From Nitratidesulfovibrio termitidis HI1 (GTDB taxonomy: Bacteria > Desulfobacterota > Desulfovibrionia > Desulfovibrionales > Desulfovibrionaceae): a stretch of 64,000 nt of DNA. Positions 43,517 through 52,585 of the stretch are shown piece after piece. Each line of letters opens with the position of its first letter. Within the stretch, counting starts at the first letter, position 1. The notes below the pieces were generated by a model. The model saw only the letters and a list, made by a program, of their open reading frames with translations. It was not told the DNA's origin and did not search any database. A program made the translations under genes and the position numbers. The stretch spans positions 1,858,250 to 1,922,249 of the forward strand of contig NZ_KI632512.1 of assembly GCF_000504305.1 (NCBI RefSeq), written 5' to 3'.

Positions 43517-43680
43517 TCCTGCGCTTCCCGCGCGCACATTGACATGCCGTTCCAATACGGAGACACAGAAAGCAGCATTCCGCCCGCATACGGCGTGCCC
43601 GATGCTGGCACTGCGGCCTTCCCGCCACGTCAGCGCAGGCACCGTCGTTCCCAAAGGTTCCAACCGCCAGGGAGCCGCCC

Positions 43681-45912
43681 ATGTCTCCAGCCAGACATTC
43701 CCCCCGCTTGTCCCCCGGACAGTCACCCGGATCATCCCCAGATTCGTCCACGGCGCCCCGCACTCCTTCCCGCCCCACACTCCGCCTTGCCCCGCGCGTG
43801 GTGCGCACCTCGTGCCGCGGGTGCCACGGCGTCTGCCAGGTGCTGGTGCATCTGGATGATGCGGGCAATCCGGTGCGCGTCACCGGCGATCCGGACAGCC
43901 CCACCAGCCGGGGCTACATCTGCCCCAAGGGCGCGGCGGGGCCGCAGTTCATCACCCACCCCGACCGGGTGCGCCGCCCCCTGCTGCGCACCGGGCCACG
44001 CGGGGCAGACCAGTGGAAGGAGATAAGCTGGGAGGCGGCGCTTACCCTCATGGCCTCCACCTTCGACCGGGTACGGCGCGAATCCGGGCCGGAATACATC
44101 GCGCTGTGCCAGGGCACGGGCCGCCCGTACACCGAATTCACCGGGCGGTTCGTCCATGCGCTGGGGTCGCCCAACTTCGTCTCGCCGGGGCACAACTGCT
44201 TTTTGCCGCGCGTGATCGCCTCGTCCATCACCATGGGCTGGATGCCCGTGGCCGACGTGTACGGCCACGGCGGGACCATGCCGCGCTGCATGCTGGTGTT
44301 CGGGGCCAACGCCATGGAAACCGGGGCCGCCGACGGCATGTGCGGGGCCATGATGCGCCGTGCCCTGCGCGGGGCGGAACAGGTCATCGTGGCCGACCCG
44401 CGCCGCACCTCCACAGCGCGCGCGGCCACCCGCCATCTGCAACTGCGCCCCGGCACGGAATGCGCGCTGGTGCTGGCCCTGCTGCACGTGATCATCGGCG
44501 AGGGGCTGCACGATGCGGACTTCGTGGCGCGCCACTGTACCGGCTTTGCCGAACTGGGCGAGCACGTACGCGCCTTTTCGCCGGAGTGGGCCGCACCTAT
44601 CACCCGCGTGCCCGCGCAGGACATCATCACCGCCGCCCGTGCGCTGGCCACCGTAAAGCCCGCCAGCCTGCTGTGGGGCAACGGCATCGACACCAGCGTC
44701 AACGCCTTCCAGACCGGGCGCGCCCTGCTGCTGCTCATGGCCGTTACCGGCAACCTCGACGTGCCGGGCGGCATGGTGCACTGGGTGCCCCCACCGGACA
44801 TCCGCTGCAAGTCGCCGCTGGAGAACAAGAAGGTGCTGGGCATGCACCTGCTGTCGCCGGAGCAGAAGGCCCGCATGATCGGCGCGGGGCGCTTTCCCTT
44901 CTGCCCCGGCTGCCACCAGCCCACGTTCTGGGACGCCTGCGTCAGCGGCGAACCGTACCGCCCCCGCACAGTGTGGCTGGTGGGCACCAACCCCATGCTT
45001 ACCGCCACAAGGGGCGACGTGGTGGAGGCCGCCCTGCGCGACCACGTGGAGTTCAGCGTGGTCTCCGACTTCTTCATGACGCCCACGGCCCAACTGGCCG
45101 ACCTGGTGCTGCCCGCCGCCCACTGGCTGGAACAGGACGACGTGGTCTATTTCCACAAGTTGTGGTGCGTGATGCCCCGGCGCAGGCTGGCCCATGGCCC
45201 GCATTCCGGCGAGGCCCGCGACGACCGTGCCGTGATGCTGGACCTGGCCCACCGCCTGGGCCTGGACGAGGCCTTTCCCTGGCCAGACTGGAACGCCTAC
45301 CTGAACTGGCTGCTGGAACCTTCCGGCATGGATTTTCGCGCCTTTGCGGAAAAGGGGCTGGTGCTCGGCCCCATGCGCTATCGCAAGCACGAGACGGACG
45401 GCTTTCCCACGCCCAGCGGCAAGGTGGAACTGGTCAGCTCCGTCATGGCCGGTGCAGGCCGCCCGCCCCTGCCCGTGTACGTGGAGCCGCCCCTGTCGCC
45501 GGTTTCCGCGCCGGACGTGGCCGCCGCATACCCGTTCATCCTCATGTCCGGCTGCAAGGTGCTGCCCTTCTTTCATTCCGAAGGACGGCAAATCGAAACC
45601 TTGCGCCGTCTGCGCCCGGAACCCCGCGTGGCCGTGCACCCTGATGCACTGGCCCGCCTCGGCCTTGCCGACGGCGACGCGGTGCGGGTGGTCTCCCCCT
45701 ACGGGCAGGCCCGCTTTGTTGCCTCCGCCGACGACGGCCTGCCGCCCGACGTGGTGCAGGCCGACCACGGCTGGTGGTTTCCCGAACGGCCCGGACCAGA
45801 CCACGGCTGGCGCGAAAGCTGCGCCAACCTGCTGTACGGGCACGACCACTTCGACCCGGACAGCGGCGCGGAACCGCTGAAGTGCGGGCTTTGCCGCATC
45901 GAACCCGCGTAG
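43681..45912 (+). CDS. Molybdopterin (bis-PGD) oxidoreductase, orphan
   Basis: A 743-residue member of the DMSO reductase superfamily. The [4Fe-4S] site is C45-x2-C48-x3-C52 and C81 (SCRGCHGVC ... YICPKG). A likely metal ligand is C173 in GHNCFLPR. TNPMLTATRGD, DFFMTPTAQLADLVLPAAHWLE and the C-terminal dinucleotide-binding region are normal. There is no twin-arginine signal, so it is cytoplasmic. No iron-sulfur or membrane subunit gene is adjacent, so it either uses a soluble partner or catalyses a non-redox reaction, as acetylene hydratase does. The substrate cannot be told; the protein ends in an unusual KCGLC. GGGAG precedes the ATG. Confidence 0.88.
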   Translation: MSPARHSPRLSPGQSPGSSPDSSTAPRTPSRPTLRLAPRVVRTSCRGCHGVCQVLVHLDDAGNPVRVTGDPDSPTSRGYICPKGAAGPQFITHPDRVRRPLLRTGPRGADQWKEISWEAALTLMASTFDRVRRESGPEYIALCQGTGRPYTEFTGRFVHALGSPNFVSPGHNCFLPRVIASSITMGWMPVADVYGHGGTMPRCMLVFGANAMETGAADGMCGAMMRRALRGAEQVIVADPRRTSTARAATRHLQLRPGTECALVLALLHVIIGEGLHDADFVARHCTGFAELGEHVRAFSPEWAAPITRVPAQDIITAARALATVKPASLLWGNGIDTSVNAFQTGRALLLLMAVTGNLDVPGGMVHWVPPPDIRCKSPLENKKVLGMHLLSPEQKARMIGAGRFPFCPGCHQPTFWDACVSGEPYRPRTVWLVGTNPMLTATRGDVVEAALRDHVEFSVVSDFFMTPTAQLADLVLPAAHWLEQDDVVYFHKLWCVMPRRRLAHGPHSGEARDDRAVMLDLAHRLGLDEAFPWPDWNAYLNWLLEPSGMDFRAFAEKGLVLGPMRYRKHETDGFPTPSGKVELVSSVMAGAGRPPLPVYVEPPLSPVSAPDVAAAYPFILMSGCKVLPFFHSEGRQIETLRRLRPEPRVAVHPDALARLGLADGDAVRVVSPYGQARFVASADDGLPPDVVQADHGWWFPERPGPDHGWRESCANLLYGHDHFDPDSGAEPLKCGLCRIEPA

Positions 45913-46034
45913 CCCCCCGGATTCGCCCGAATTGACCGGGCACACCACTTCCCGTATCCTGCCGCATCTTTCTTTGCGTCCCGGACGGACCGCCTGAACG
46001 GCCGCCGGAAAACCCCCAGCAGGAACGCACGATC

Positions 46035-47744
46035 ATGAGCGATCACAACGCCAGCGAGCCCGACCGCAAGGCCGAGCCGGGTCTCGATTTCATCCGCGCG
46101 CTGATTACGGCGGACAACGCCAATGGCCGCTTCGACAGCCGGGTGCACACCCGCTTTCCCCCGGAACCCAACGGCTACCTGCACATCGGGCACGCCAAGT
46201 CCATCTGCCTCAACTTCGGGGTGGCGCGGGAATTCGGCGGCAAGTGCAACCTGCGCTTCGACGACACCAACCCGCTGAAGGAAAGCCAGGAATACGTGGA
46301 TTCCATCCGCGAGGACGTGAAGTGGCTTGGCGGCGACTGGGAAGACCGCGAGTTCTACGCCTCCAACTATTTCGAGCAGCTCTACCAGTACGCGGAACAG
46401 CTGATCCTTGCGGGCAAGGCCTACGTTGACAGCCTGTCTGCGGACGAAATTCGCGAACATCGCGGCACGCTTACCGCCCCCGGCAAGGAAAGCCCCTACC
46501 GCAACCGCAGCGTGGAGGAAAACCTGGACCTGTTCCGGCGCATGCGCGCGGGCGAGTTCAAGGACGGCGAACACGTGCTGCGCGCCAGGATCGACATGGC
46601 CTCTCCCAACGTGGTCATGCGCGACCCCACGCTGTACCGCATCCGCCATGCCCATCACCACCGCACCGGCGATACGTGGTGCATCTACCCGATGTACGAC
46701 TACACGCACTGCATCTCGGATTCCATCGAGGGCATCACCCATTCCGTCTGCACGCTGGAGTTCGTGAACAACCGCGAACTGTACGACTGGACGCTGGATA
46801 CCCTAGGCATCTACCACCCGCAGCAGCTGGAATTTGCCCGGCTGAACCTGACCTACACCGTGCTGTCCAAGCGCAAGCTGATCCAGCTTGTGGAAGGCGG
46901 CTACGTGAACGGCTGGGACGACCCGCGCATGCCCACCATCAGCGGGCTGCGCCGCCGGGGCGTAACGCCGGAAGCATTGCAGGACTTCTGCGCGCGCATC
47001 GGCGTGGCCAAGGCCGATTCGGTGGTGGATTTCTCGTTGCTGGAATTCTGCATGCGCGAACACCTGAACGCCGTGGCCCCGCGCGTGATGGGCGTGCTGG
47101 ACCCCATCAAGGTCGTCATCGAGAACTACCCCGACGACCAGGTGGAAACCTTCGACATGCCCTACCACCCGGAAGACACGTCGCACGGGTCGCGCACGGT
47201 GCCCTTCTCGAAGGTGCTGTACATCGAGCGCGACGACTTCCGCGAAGACCCGCCCAAGAAGTACCACCGCCTGGCCCCCGGCGCGGAGGTGCGGCTGCGC
47301 TACGCCTACTACATCACCTGCCGCGAGGTGGTGAAGGACGCGGACGGCAACATCACGGAACTGCGCTGCACCTACGACCCGGCCACCAAGGGCGGCTGGT
47401 CGCAGGACGGGCGCAAGGTGAAGGGCACCATCCACTGGGTGTCTGCCGCGCATGCCCTGCACGCGGAAGTGCGCCTGTACGAGCACCTGTTCAGCGTGGA
47501 AAACCCCAACGCGGCGGAAGACGGCAAGACCTTCGTGGACTACCTGAACCCTGATTCGTTGAAGACCGTCACCGCCATGCTGGAACCGGCCCTGGCCGAC
47601 GTGGCCCCCGGCACCCGCGTGCAGTTCGAGCGCATCGGCTACTTCTGCGCCGACAAGGACGGCACCCCCGGCAAGCCGGTGTTCAACCGCACCGTGGGCC
47701 TGCGCGACAGCTGGGCCAAGATCGAGAAGAAGGAAGGCGCGTAA
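46035..47744 (+). CDS. glnS: Glutaminyl-tRNA synthetase
   Basis: Charges tRNA-Gln with glutamine. The 569-residue class I enzyme has [12 protein letters not shown] with HIGH at residues 50-53, the KMSKS-like motif VLSKRKL at 276-282 and the GlnRS anticodon-binding beta barrels at the C-terminus. [16 protein letters not shown] and [18 protein letters not shown] sequence ([15 protein letters not shown]) separate GlnRS from GluRS. AGGAACGCACGATC precedes the ATG. A strong terminator follows. tRNA-Gln(CTG), one of its substrates, lies about 2.5 kb downstream. Confidence 0.97.
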   Translation: MSDHNASEPDRKAEPGLDFIRALITADNANGRFDSRVHTRFPPEPNGYLHIGHAKSICLNFGVAREFGGKCNLRFDDTNPLKESQEYVDSIREDVKWLGGDWEDREFYASNYFEQLYQYAEQLILAGKAYVDSLSADEIREHRGTLTAPGKESPYRNRSVEENLDLFRRMRAGEFKDGEHVLRARIDMASPNVVMRDPTLYRIRHAHHHRTGDTWCIYPMYDYTHCISDSIEGITHSVCTLEFVNNRELYDWTLDTLGIYHPQQLEFARLNLTYTVLSKRKLIQLVEGGYVNGWDDPRMPTISGLRRRGVTPEALQDFCARIGVAKADSVVDFSLLEFCMREHLNAVAPRVMGVLDPIKVVIENYPDDQVETFDMPYHPEDTSHGSRTVPFSKVLYIERDDFREDPPKKYHRLAPGAEVRLRYAYYITCREVVKDADGNITELRCTYDPATKGGWSQDGRKVKGTIHWVSAAHALHAEVRLYEHLFSVENPNAAEDGKTFVDYLNPDSLKTVTAMLEPALADVAPGTRVQFERIGYFCADKDGTPGKPVFNRTVGLRDSWAKIEKKEGA

Positions 47745-47775
47745 ACAGCGCCGACTGAAGACAGAAGAATGCACG

Positions 47776-47815
47776 ACACCCCGGCGGGATAGCTCCCGCC
47801 GGGGTGTTTCTGCTT
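47776..47815 (+). terminator. Terminator after glnS
   Basis: ACACCCCGGCGGG (47776-47788) pairs perfectly with CCCGCCGGGGTGT (47795-47807), followed by TTCTGCTTT. Confidence 0.85.
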
Positions 47816-47883
47816 TGGGGCGAACGAGGCTACCTGCCTGCTCTACTCATCAATAGAAAGAGAGAGACAGAAGCAGGAACGCC

Positions 47884-48963
47884 TCAGTATCCCATGTGTT
47901 TCTTGACCGACTTCACCATCTTGCCGAAAGCCTTGTCCTTTCTGCGCCGGTCGAGCTGCGATAGTTCGCTGAACTCGGCTTCTTTGCGCAGCTTCAGGTA
48001 GTTGCGGTAATGCGTGGCGGACAGTTCGCCACGGTCCACGGCGGCCCGCACGGCGCAGCCCGCCTCGCGTTCGTGGCGACAGTCGGCATAGCGGCATGCG
48101 CCCGCCAGCAGGGCGATGTCCGCAAAGCCTGCGTCCACGCCGTCCGCTGCGGCCACGGTGCCCACCTCGCGCATGCCCGGCGTGTCCACTACCAGCGATC
48201 CGCCGTCCAGCATGGTGAGCTGGCGACGAGTGGTGGTGTGGGTGCCTTCGCCGGTGGCGCTCACAGCACGCGTGGCATGTGCATGCCCGTCCCCTGTCCG
48301 CGCCCCGGCCTGCCCGCTTGTCAGCTGGTTGAGCAGGGTCGTCTTGCCCACGCCCGACGAACCGAGCAGGCAATAGGTCCTGCCCGGTACAAGCGCCTGG
48401 CGCAGCACATCCAGACCGGCCCCGGTCACGCTGCTGAGTGCGATCACCCGCGCAGGCGTGACGGCGGCCACCACAGCCAGCAGGTTCGCGAGGTCGTCCG
48501 GCGTGACGAGGTCCGTCTTGGTCAGCACCACCACGGGTTCCACGCCTCCGTCCTCCAGCATGACCAGATAGCGTTCCAGCCTGCCGGGGTTGAAGTCGTA
48601 GTGACACGACTGCACGATGAACGCCGTGTCGATGTTCGCCGCAATCATCTGCACACCGCAGCCATCGCCCGCCGCCTTGCGCCGCAGCACGGTCCGGCGC
48701 GGGAACACCCGGTGGATGATGGCCGCCGTTCCGTCGCTGTGCCACTGCGCCGTCACCCAGTCCCCCACGCACGGCAGGTCGGCGGGATTGTCCGTGTGGT
48801 AGGCAAGCCTGCCCGCCAGTTCCGCCGGAACCTCGCCTCCTTCGCCCCGTATGCGGTACGCCCCCCGGTCCACTGCGCAAACCCGGGCAACGCCGCAACC
48901 TTCCATAACCATTTCCGCCGCGTGCGCGGCAAACCACGGGTCGAAACCCCATGATTGCAACAT
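47884..48963 (-). CDS. rsgA: Ribosome small-subunit-dependent GTPase A
   Basis: A 359-residue circularly permuted GTPase that helps mature the 30S subunit. An N-terminal OB-fold precedes the GTPase motifs in the permuted order: G4 TKTD (VVVLTKTDLV), then G1 GSSGVGKT at 201-208, then G3 DTPGMRE. The C-terminal zinc site has CRYADCRHEREAGC. The start at 48963 follows GAGG; upstream, the 12-base sequence ATGAGATATGGC is tandemly repeated and gives alternative in-frame ATGs (up to 49002) with no better ribosome site. It is convergent with glnS. Confidence 0.94.
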   Translation of the reverse strand: MLQSWGFDPWFAAHAAEMVMEGCGVARVCAVDRGAYRIRGEGGEVPAELAGRLAYHTDNPADLPCVGDWVTAQWHSDGTAAIIHRVFPRRTVLRRKAAGDGCGVQMIAANIDTAFIVQSCHYDFNPGRLERYLVMLEDGGVEPVVVLTKTDLVTPDDLANLLAVVAAVTPARVIALSSVTGAGLDVLRQALVPGRTYCLLGSSGVGKTTLLNQLTSGQAGARTGDGHAHATRAVSATGEGTHTTTRRQLTMLDGGSLVVDTPGMREVGTVAAADGVDAGFADIALLAGACRYADCRHEREAGCAVRAAVDRGELSATHYRNYLKLRKEAEFSELSQLDRRRKDKAFGKMVKSVKKHMGY

Positions 48964-49050
48964 GATGGTATACCTCGTGCCATATCTCATGCCATATCTC
49001 ATGAAGGACCGGGCATCTGCCTCGGCCCCTGCGGATTGTCATTGTTGGCG

Positions 49051-49572
49051 CTAGGCCTGTTCCGCGAAGGCTGCGTGGACGATGATGTCGCCCTGCGGCA
49101 ATCGGTCGCTGAATCTCACGGCCAGCACATACTGGTCGGGCACGCCGGGATAGTGCAGACCCGCCACGCAGGCGAAGCCGAGGCGGGTGTAGTAGCCGGG
49201 GTCGCCCACCAGCACCACGCCCAGCGCACCGATGTCGCGCATGCGCCGTAGCGCCTCGCGGATCAGGGCGGAGCCGATGCCCCGGCCCTGCATGGACGGC
49301 AGCACGCCCACCGGGCCCAGCAAGTACCAACCAGCGCGGTCCTTTCCCACCACGGCGGGCGAAAGGGCCACGTGGCCCACGAGTTCGCCGTCCACCTCTG
49401 CCAGCAGGGACAGGGTCAGGTCGCCGCTGGCGCGCAGCAGTCCGGGTATCAGGTGCTCCGTGGGTTCCGCGCCGGGCGCGTGCATGGGGTGGCCCTTGAA
49501 GGCCGTGTACTCGATATGGGAGATCGCCCGGCTGTCCTGCTGGTTGCCGGGGCGTTCGTCTCTGATGTGCAT
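49051..49572 (-). CDS. GNAT-family N-acetyltransferase
   Basis: A 173-residue acetyltransferase with the acetyl-CoA loop VLPSMQGRGIGSALI and the following helix, preceded by VGHVALSPA and followed by VVLVGDPGYYTRLGF, a pattern typical of the YhbS subfamily. The substrate is unknown; relatives act on small molecules or protein N-termini. AGGAG lies seven bases before the ATG at 49572. It is 87 bases upstream of rsgA on the same strand and may be co-transcribed with it. Confidence 0.9.
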   Translation of the reverse strand: MHIRDERPGNQQDSRAISHIEYTAFKGHPMHAPGAEPTEHLIPGLLRASGDLTLSLLAEVDGELVGHVALSPAVVGKDRAGWYLLGPVGVLPSMQGRGIGSALIREALRRMRDIGALGVVLVGDPGYYTRLGFACVAGLHYPGVPDQYVLAVRFSDRLPQGDIIVHAAFAEQA

Positions 49573-50168
49573 TGCGTCACTCCTGAAGTACGGCGCGCGA
49601 CATGGCGGGCGCGGGCCGGGCAGGCAGCCCGGCTGGCGCACGACCGCCATGCGGCGCGCATGGCGAATGATCGGCCTGGAAACGTCAGAAGGATGGTTGC
49701 GGGACGAAAGCAAAGACCACCATCCGATGACATCGGACGGAATCGGCAGGGCGGGATGGAGCGGAGCCGGGTGACGGCCCCGTGTGGGCAGCGCCCCCTT
49801 CAGACGAGGGGCGGCATGCCGTCGCGCCTACCGGGTGCGGCTTTCGCCAACAACCGGTACGACAATCTCTGGTGCGAATCGCTGCAAAAAAACCTCGGCG
49901 CGTACGCCTGCAAACGGAAAGACGTGTGCCGGACGGGCAACGCCGCAGCTGCTGGGGCAACGGGCGTGGCAAACCGCCGGGTGTCCGATGCGGACGGGCC
50001 GAACATAATATGAATTTTCGCGGCGGCAAAGCCCCGCCGGGTGGGGGGGCATACGCCTGCGCGGGGGGCAACAGGCTCTACCACGCCACGAAGCAGCGGA
50101 ACAACAAACACAATTTCGGCGCATTACGCACAAAAAATAAAAATTCCGCACCCTCCGCGCATTTCCCG
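49573..50168. other. Spacer with a possible short open frame
   Basis: No firm gene. A plus-strand open frame from ATG 49817 to 50013 would give about 65 residues containing NNRYDNLWCESLQKNLGA and CKRKDVC, which looks slightly protein-like, but no ribosome site is visible. A hairpin (CGGCGG with CCGCCG) lies near 50020-50040. AT content rises towards the tRNA promoter. Confidence 0.35.
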
Positions 50169-50197
50169 TTGACAACCGGGGGCCTGACGGATAGATA
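50169..50197 (+). promoter_or_regulatory. Promoter of the tRNA operon
   Basis: TTGACA (50169-50174), 17-base spacer, TAGATA (50192-50197), ending 14 bases before the first tRNA. Confidence 0.75.
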
Positions 50198-50211
50198 CAC
50201 AACCTCGTTGT

Positions 50212-50286
50212 TGGGCTGTCGTTCAATTGGCAGGACGGCGGATTCTGGCTCCGCTAATCTAGGTTCGAGTCCTAGCAGCCCAGCCA
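50212..50286 (+). tRNA. tRNA-Gln (anticodon CTG)
   Basis: Acceptor stem TGGGCTG/CAGCCCA, discriminator G and encoded CCA. The anticodon stem GCGGA/TCCGC encloses the loop TTCTGGC, with anticodon CTG at its centre. The T arm has GGTTCGAGTCC. Confidence 0.95.
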
Positions 50287-50292
50287 ACATGC

Positions 50293-50369
50293 GTTCCCAT
50301 CGTCTAGCCGGCCTAGGACAACGGCCTTTCACGCCGTCGACGGGGGTTCAAATCCCCCTGGGAACGCCA
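50293..50369 (+). tRNA. tRNA-Glu (anticodon TTC)
   Basis: Acceptor stem GTTCCCA/TGGGAAC, discriminator G, encoded CCA. Anticodon stem ACGGC/GCCGT around CTTTCAC gives anticodon TTC. T arm GGGGGTTCAAATCCCCC. It is six bases after tRNA-Gln. Prophage genes begin about 200 bases downstream, so its 3' end could be an attachment site, though no second copy is visible in the window. Confidence 0.95.
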
Positions 50370-50382
50370 CCACGCCATCAAG

Positions 50383-50409
50383 GGGTCACGGTTCGCCGTG
50401 ACCCTTTTT
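50383..50409 (+). terminator. Terminator of the tRNA operon
   Basis: Perfect nine-bp stem GGGTCACGG/CCGTGACCC with a TTCG loop, followed by five T. Confidence 0.95.
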
Positions 50410-50497
50410 GCGTACATGCGGCCCGCCGCCGCGCGATAACGCGGGTTCGCCCGCACCCCACCACGCCCGCACCCCGCGCGGCATGCCTGTCCCGCGC

Positions 50498-50538
50498 CAG
50501 CCAACTTGAGATTCCTTGTCAGCCAACTTGACAGCCAG
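50498..50538. repeat. 22-bp-spaced direct repeats at the prophage end
   Basis: CAGCCAACTTGA occurs at 50498-50509 and 50520-50531, exactly 22 bases apart, with a partial third unit CAGCCAG at 50532. Regular 22-base spacing of direct repeats is known from transposase-binding sites at the ends of Mu-like phages; here it is only suggestive. Confidence 0.55.
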
Positions 50539-50551
50539 CCCCCCCCCCCCC
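50539..50551. repeat. Homopolymer of 13 C
   Basis: Thirteen C in a row, noncoding, 24 bases past the stop of the last prophage gene. Could be length-variable or a sequencing risk. Confidence 0.8.
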
Positions 50552-50574
50552 GACACATATCGGCATGAATCCTG

Positions 50575-51177
50575 CTATACAGGGTACGTCACTACCACCG
50601 CCGCCATCTCTTCCAGGCTGCCCGCCGCCAGCGCCGCATCCTCCATGATCTGCCGCCGGGCGGTCAGCATGGCGCTTATCGGCTCCCACGCCGCCGCGTT
50701 GGCCAGGATGCGGTCCCGCATTTCGTCAACGTCCAATCCCTTCGCCGCCGCCAGCCCCCGCACGAAGCCCGCCGGGGCGTCGGGGTCGGCCAGCAGCTCC
50801 CGCGCCTGGGCGGCCTGCCGTTCCCAGGTCAGCACTTCCTCAAGCGGGTACCCGGCCTGGATGTACTTCACGGCGCTCTCGTACCCGGCGTTGATCTCGC
50901 CCAGCTTGTCCAGCCGGGCCTCCTCCAGCGTGGGCGGGCGCTGCACCGTGGTCCAGCCGCCCGCGATGCGCTTCCATACCTGCCGCGCGGGCAGGGCGAT
51001 GCCTTCCGGAGGCCCATCCAGGTACATCCCATCCGGAAGCACCGGACCCCCCGCGTCCGCAGGAATCTCCGCGTCCTCTGCTCCCTCCGGGACATCCGGA
51101 AGCGCCGGGCTCTCCGGCAGATCTATTTCCGTCTTGCCCGTGTACAGGCCGTTTTCGTCGGTGGTGTAAACAATCAT
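50575..51177 (-). CDS. Probable phage tail fiber assembly protein
   Basis: A 200-residue protein, last of the prophage late genes. An acidic proline-rich N-terminal part (about 1-60) is followed by the sequence VWKRIAGGWTTVQRPPTLEE and a helical C-terminal domain (ARLDKLGEINAGYESAV ... VLTWERQAAQARELL ... RDRILANAAAW), a layout typical of tail fiber assembly chaperones of the DUF4376 type. GGGAGG precedes the ATG at 51177. It follows the second fiber gene by 13 bases, the usual place for its chaperone. Confidence 0.7.
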   Translation of the reverse strand: MIVYTTDENGLYTGKTEIDLPESPALPDVPEGAEDAEIPADAGGPVLPDGMYLDGPPEGIALPARQVWKRIAGGWTTVQRPPTLEEARLDKLGEINAGYESAVKYIQAGYPLEEVLTWERQAAQARELLADPDAPAGFVRGLAAAKGLDVDEMRDRILANAAAWEPISAMLTARRQIMEDAALAAGSLEEMAAVVVTYPV

Positions 51178-51190
51178 GTGTACCGCCTCC

Positions 51191-52249
51191 CTATTTCGTG
51201 TAGATGATCCAGACATCCAGGGGCGCGGCGCCCGAACCGGTGGACCGCAGCATCAGCCGCGTGCCGCCCGTGCCGTCGATCCGGTACAGCCACGAGTGGT
51301 GCTGGCTCGCCGATCCGTCGTAAAAAAAGCTGCCCACGGCCACCTGGTTCGATGATCCCGGAAAGGTCACGAATCCCCCATACCCCAGCACCGCCGCCGT
51401 CCCGCTGGCGGCTCCGCCCAGGGTGATGACGGATATCGAATCCGCCGTCAGCTGCACCGTCCCCACGGTCCGGCACCCATAAACCCCGCCGCCCAGGCTG
51501 ACCTCGGTATTTTGCGCCCATGTCCACGGGTTGGTGATTGCCGCGCTGCCGGTGATATTCGTTGCCAGCGGGCGCATGGTGCACGGGGTCAGCACCGTGT
51601 ACGCCGAGAGGTCGGTGACCAGCGCCGCCGTCCAGCCCTTGCAGTAGGCGTCGGACACGCCCGAGTAGCTGATCATGGCGCGCGTGATCGCGACATGCGG
51701 GTACGTCCACACCGTACCCACGTCGCCCAGGATCAGACAGGCATACCCCTGGGGGGTCACGCCCCAGCGGACGAGCGGGATTTCCGCGCCGGTGGAGGTG
51801 GCAAAAGCATAGCCCCACGTGCTGGGCGTGTTGTTCTCGTTGTGGTAGCCTGTAACAGTTAGCTGCATGTGCTCCCGTGTGTACCGGTGGATGGAGACCT
51901 CGATCTGATGCATGATGCCCGATGTGTGCATCGCGCTTGCCGCGAACACGATGGCCCCGGTGACGCTGGAGGCCTTGCTGGCGTACGAGGCCAGACCCTC
52001 GACGATGCGCGCCTCCGTGGTGCCGCTACCGGCAGACGGCGTGGCATAGATCACCTCGCCCGCCGCCTTGTTGAGTTTCAGTGTCACCCCCGTGTACTGG
52101 CCCGACAGGCGGGCGTCCGGCACAGTGCCGGACGTGAGCTTGCCGGCGTCCAGGCTGGCCACCTTGCTGTTGGTCACCGCCCCGTCGGCGATCTCGCCCG
52201 TCGTGATGGGCTCCTTCTCGAAATCCCGCGCCTTCGCGTTCCAGTCCAT
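51191..52249 (-). CDS. Phage tail fiber/appendage protein
   Basis: A 352-residue protein. The N-terminal region (TTGEIADGAVTNSKVASLDA ... KLTSGTVPDARL) is the repeat-type stalk common in tail fibers. The middle is beta-rich. The last 110 residues, from TEVSLGGGVYGCR to LDVWIIYTK, match the C-terminus of the larger fiber encoded at 52586-54178 (EVDLGGGAYAMR to LDVWVVYRK), so the two share a terminal, probably receptor-binding, domain. GGGGG precedes the ATG eight bases after the preceding gene. Confidence 0.75.
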   Translation of the reverse strand: MDWNAKARDFEKEPITTGEIADGAVTNSKVASLDAGKLTSGTVPDARLSGQYTGVTLKLNKAAGEVIYATPSAGSGTTEARIVEGLASYASKASSVTGAIVFAASAMHTSGIMHQIEVSIHRYTREHMQLTVTGYHNENNTPSTWGYAFATSTGAEIPLVRWGVTPQGYACLILGDVGTVWTYPHVAITRAMISYSGVSDAYCKGWTAALVTDLSAYTVLTPCTMRPLATNITGSAAITNPWTWAQNTEVSLGGGVYGCRTVGTVQLTADSISVITLGGAASGTAAVLGYGGFVTFPGSSNQVAVGSFFYDGSASQHHSWLYRIDGTGGTRLMLRSTGSGAAPLDVWIIYTK

Positions 52250-52257
52250 ACAGCCCC

Positions 52258-52572
52258 CTACAGCACGTAGACGGTCAGCAGCCCGCCCGCAGGCACGCCG
52301 CTGATGTCCAGGTCGAAGTACAGCGCCGTGAAGTCCGGGGTCAGCACGCGCTGGTCGGACAGGTCCACAACGTTGTTGTCCCCGGTCTCGCCGTCCACGG
52401 ACAGCACGGCCTGGCCGCCAAGCGCCACGGACGGGGTAAACTGCAACACCGGCAACCGTCCGTCGCCGACCGGCAGTTGCACCAGCCGGTAACATCCGTT
52501 CACGGTCCCGTCATCCTGCACCGGGATGCGATAGGTGCGCAGCCCGCGCGGCGCCACATCGATACGGCTCAT
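52258..52572 (-). CDS. Small phage protein between two fiber genes
   Basis: A 104-residue protein of unknown function (MSRIDVAPRGLRTYRIPVQD). It is predicted to be mostly beta, with FTPSVALGGQAVLSVDGE and FDLDISGVPAGGLLTVYVL suggesting a small sandwich domain. It lies 13 bases after the large fiber gene and eight bases before the second fiber, so it is probably a fiber accessory or adaptor. Confidence 0.65.
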   Translation of the reverse strand: MSRIDVAPRGLRTYRIPVQDDGTVNGCYRLVQLPVGDGRLPVLQFTPSVALGGQAVLSVDGETGDNNVVDLSDQRVLTPDFTALYFDLDISGVPAGGLLTVYVL

Positions 52573-52585
52573 GCGATATCCTCCA

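Noticed and set aside
43539-43567. A plus-strand promoter (TTGACA) for the molybdopterin enzyme
   Set aside because: The -35 is perfect, but no acceptable -10 lies 16-18 bases downstream.
49817-50013. A short protein before the tRNA genes
   Set aside because: Slightly protein-like sequence but no ribosome site or promoter; recorded only as part of the spacer.
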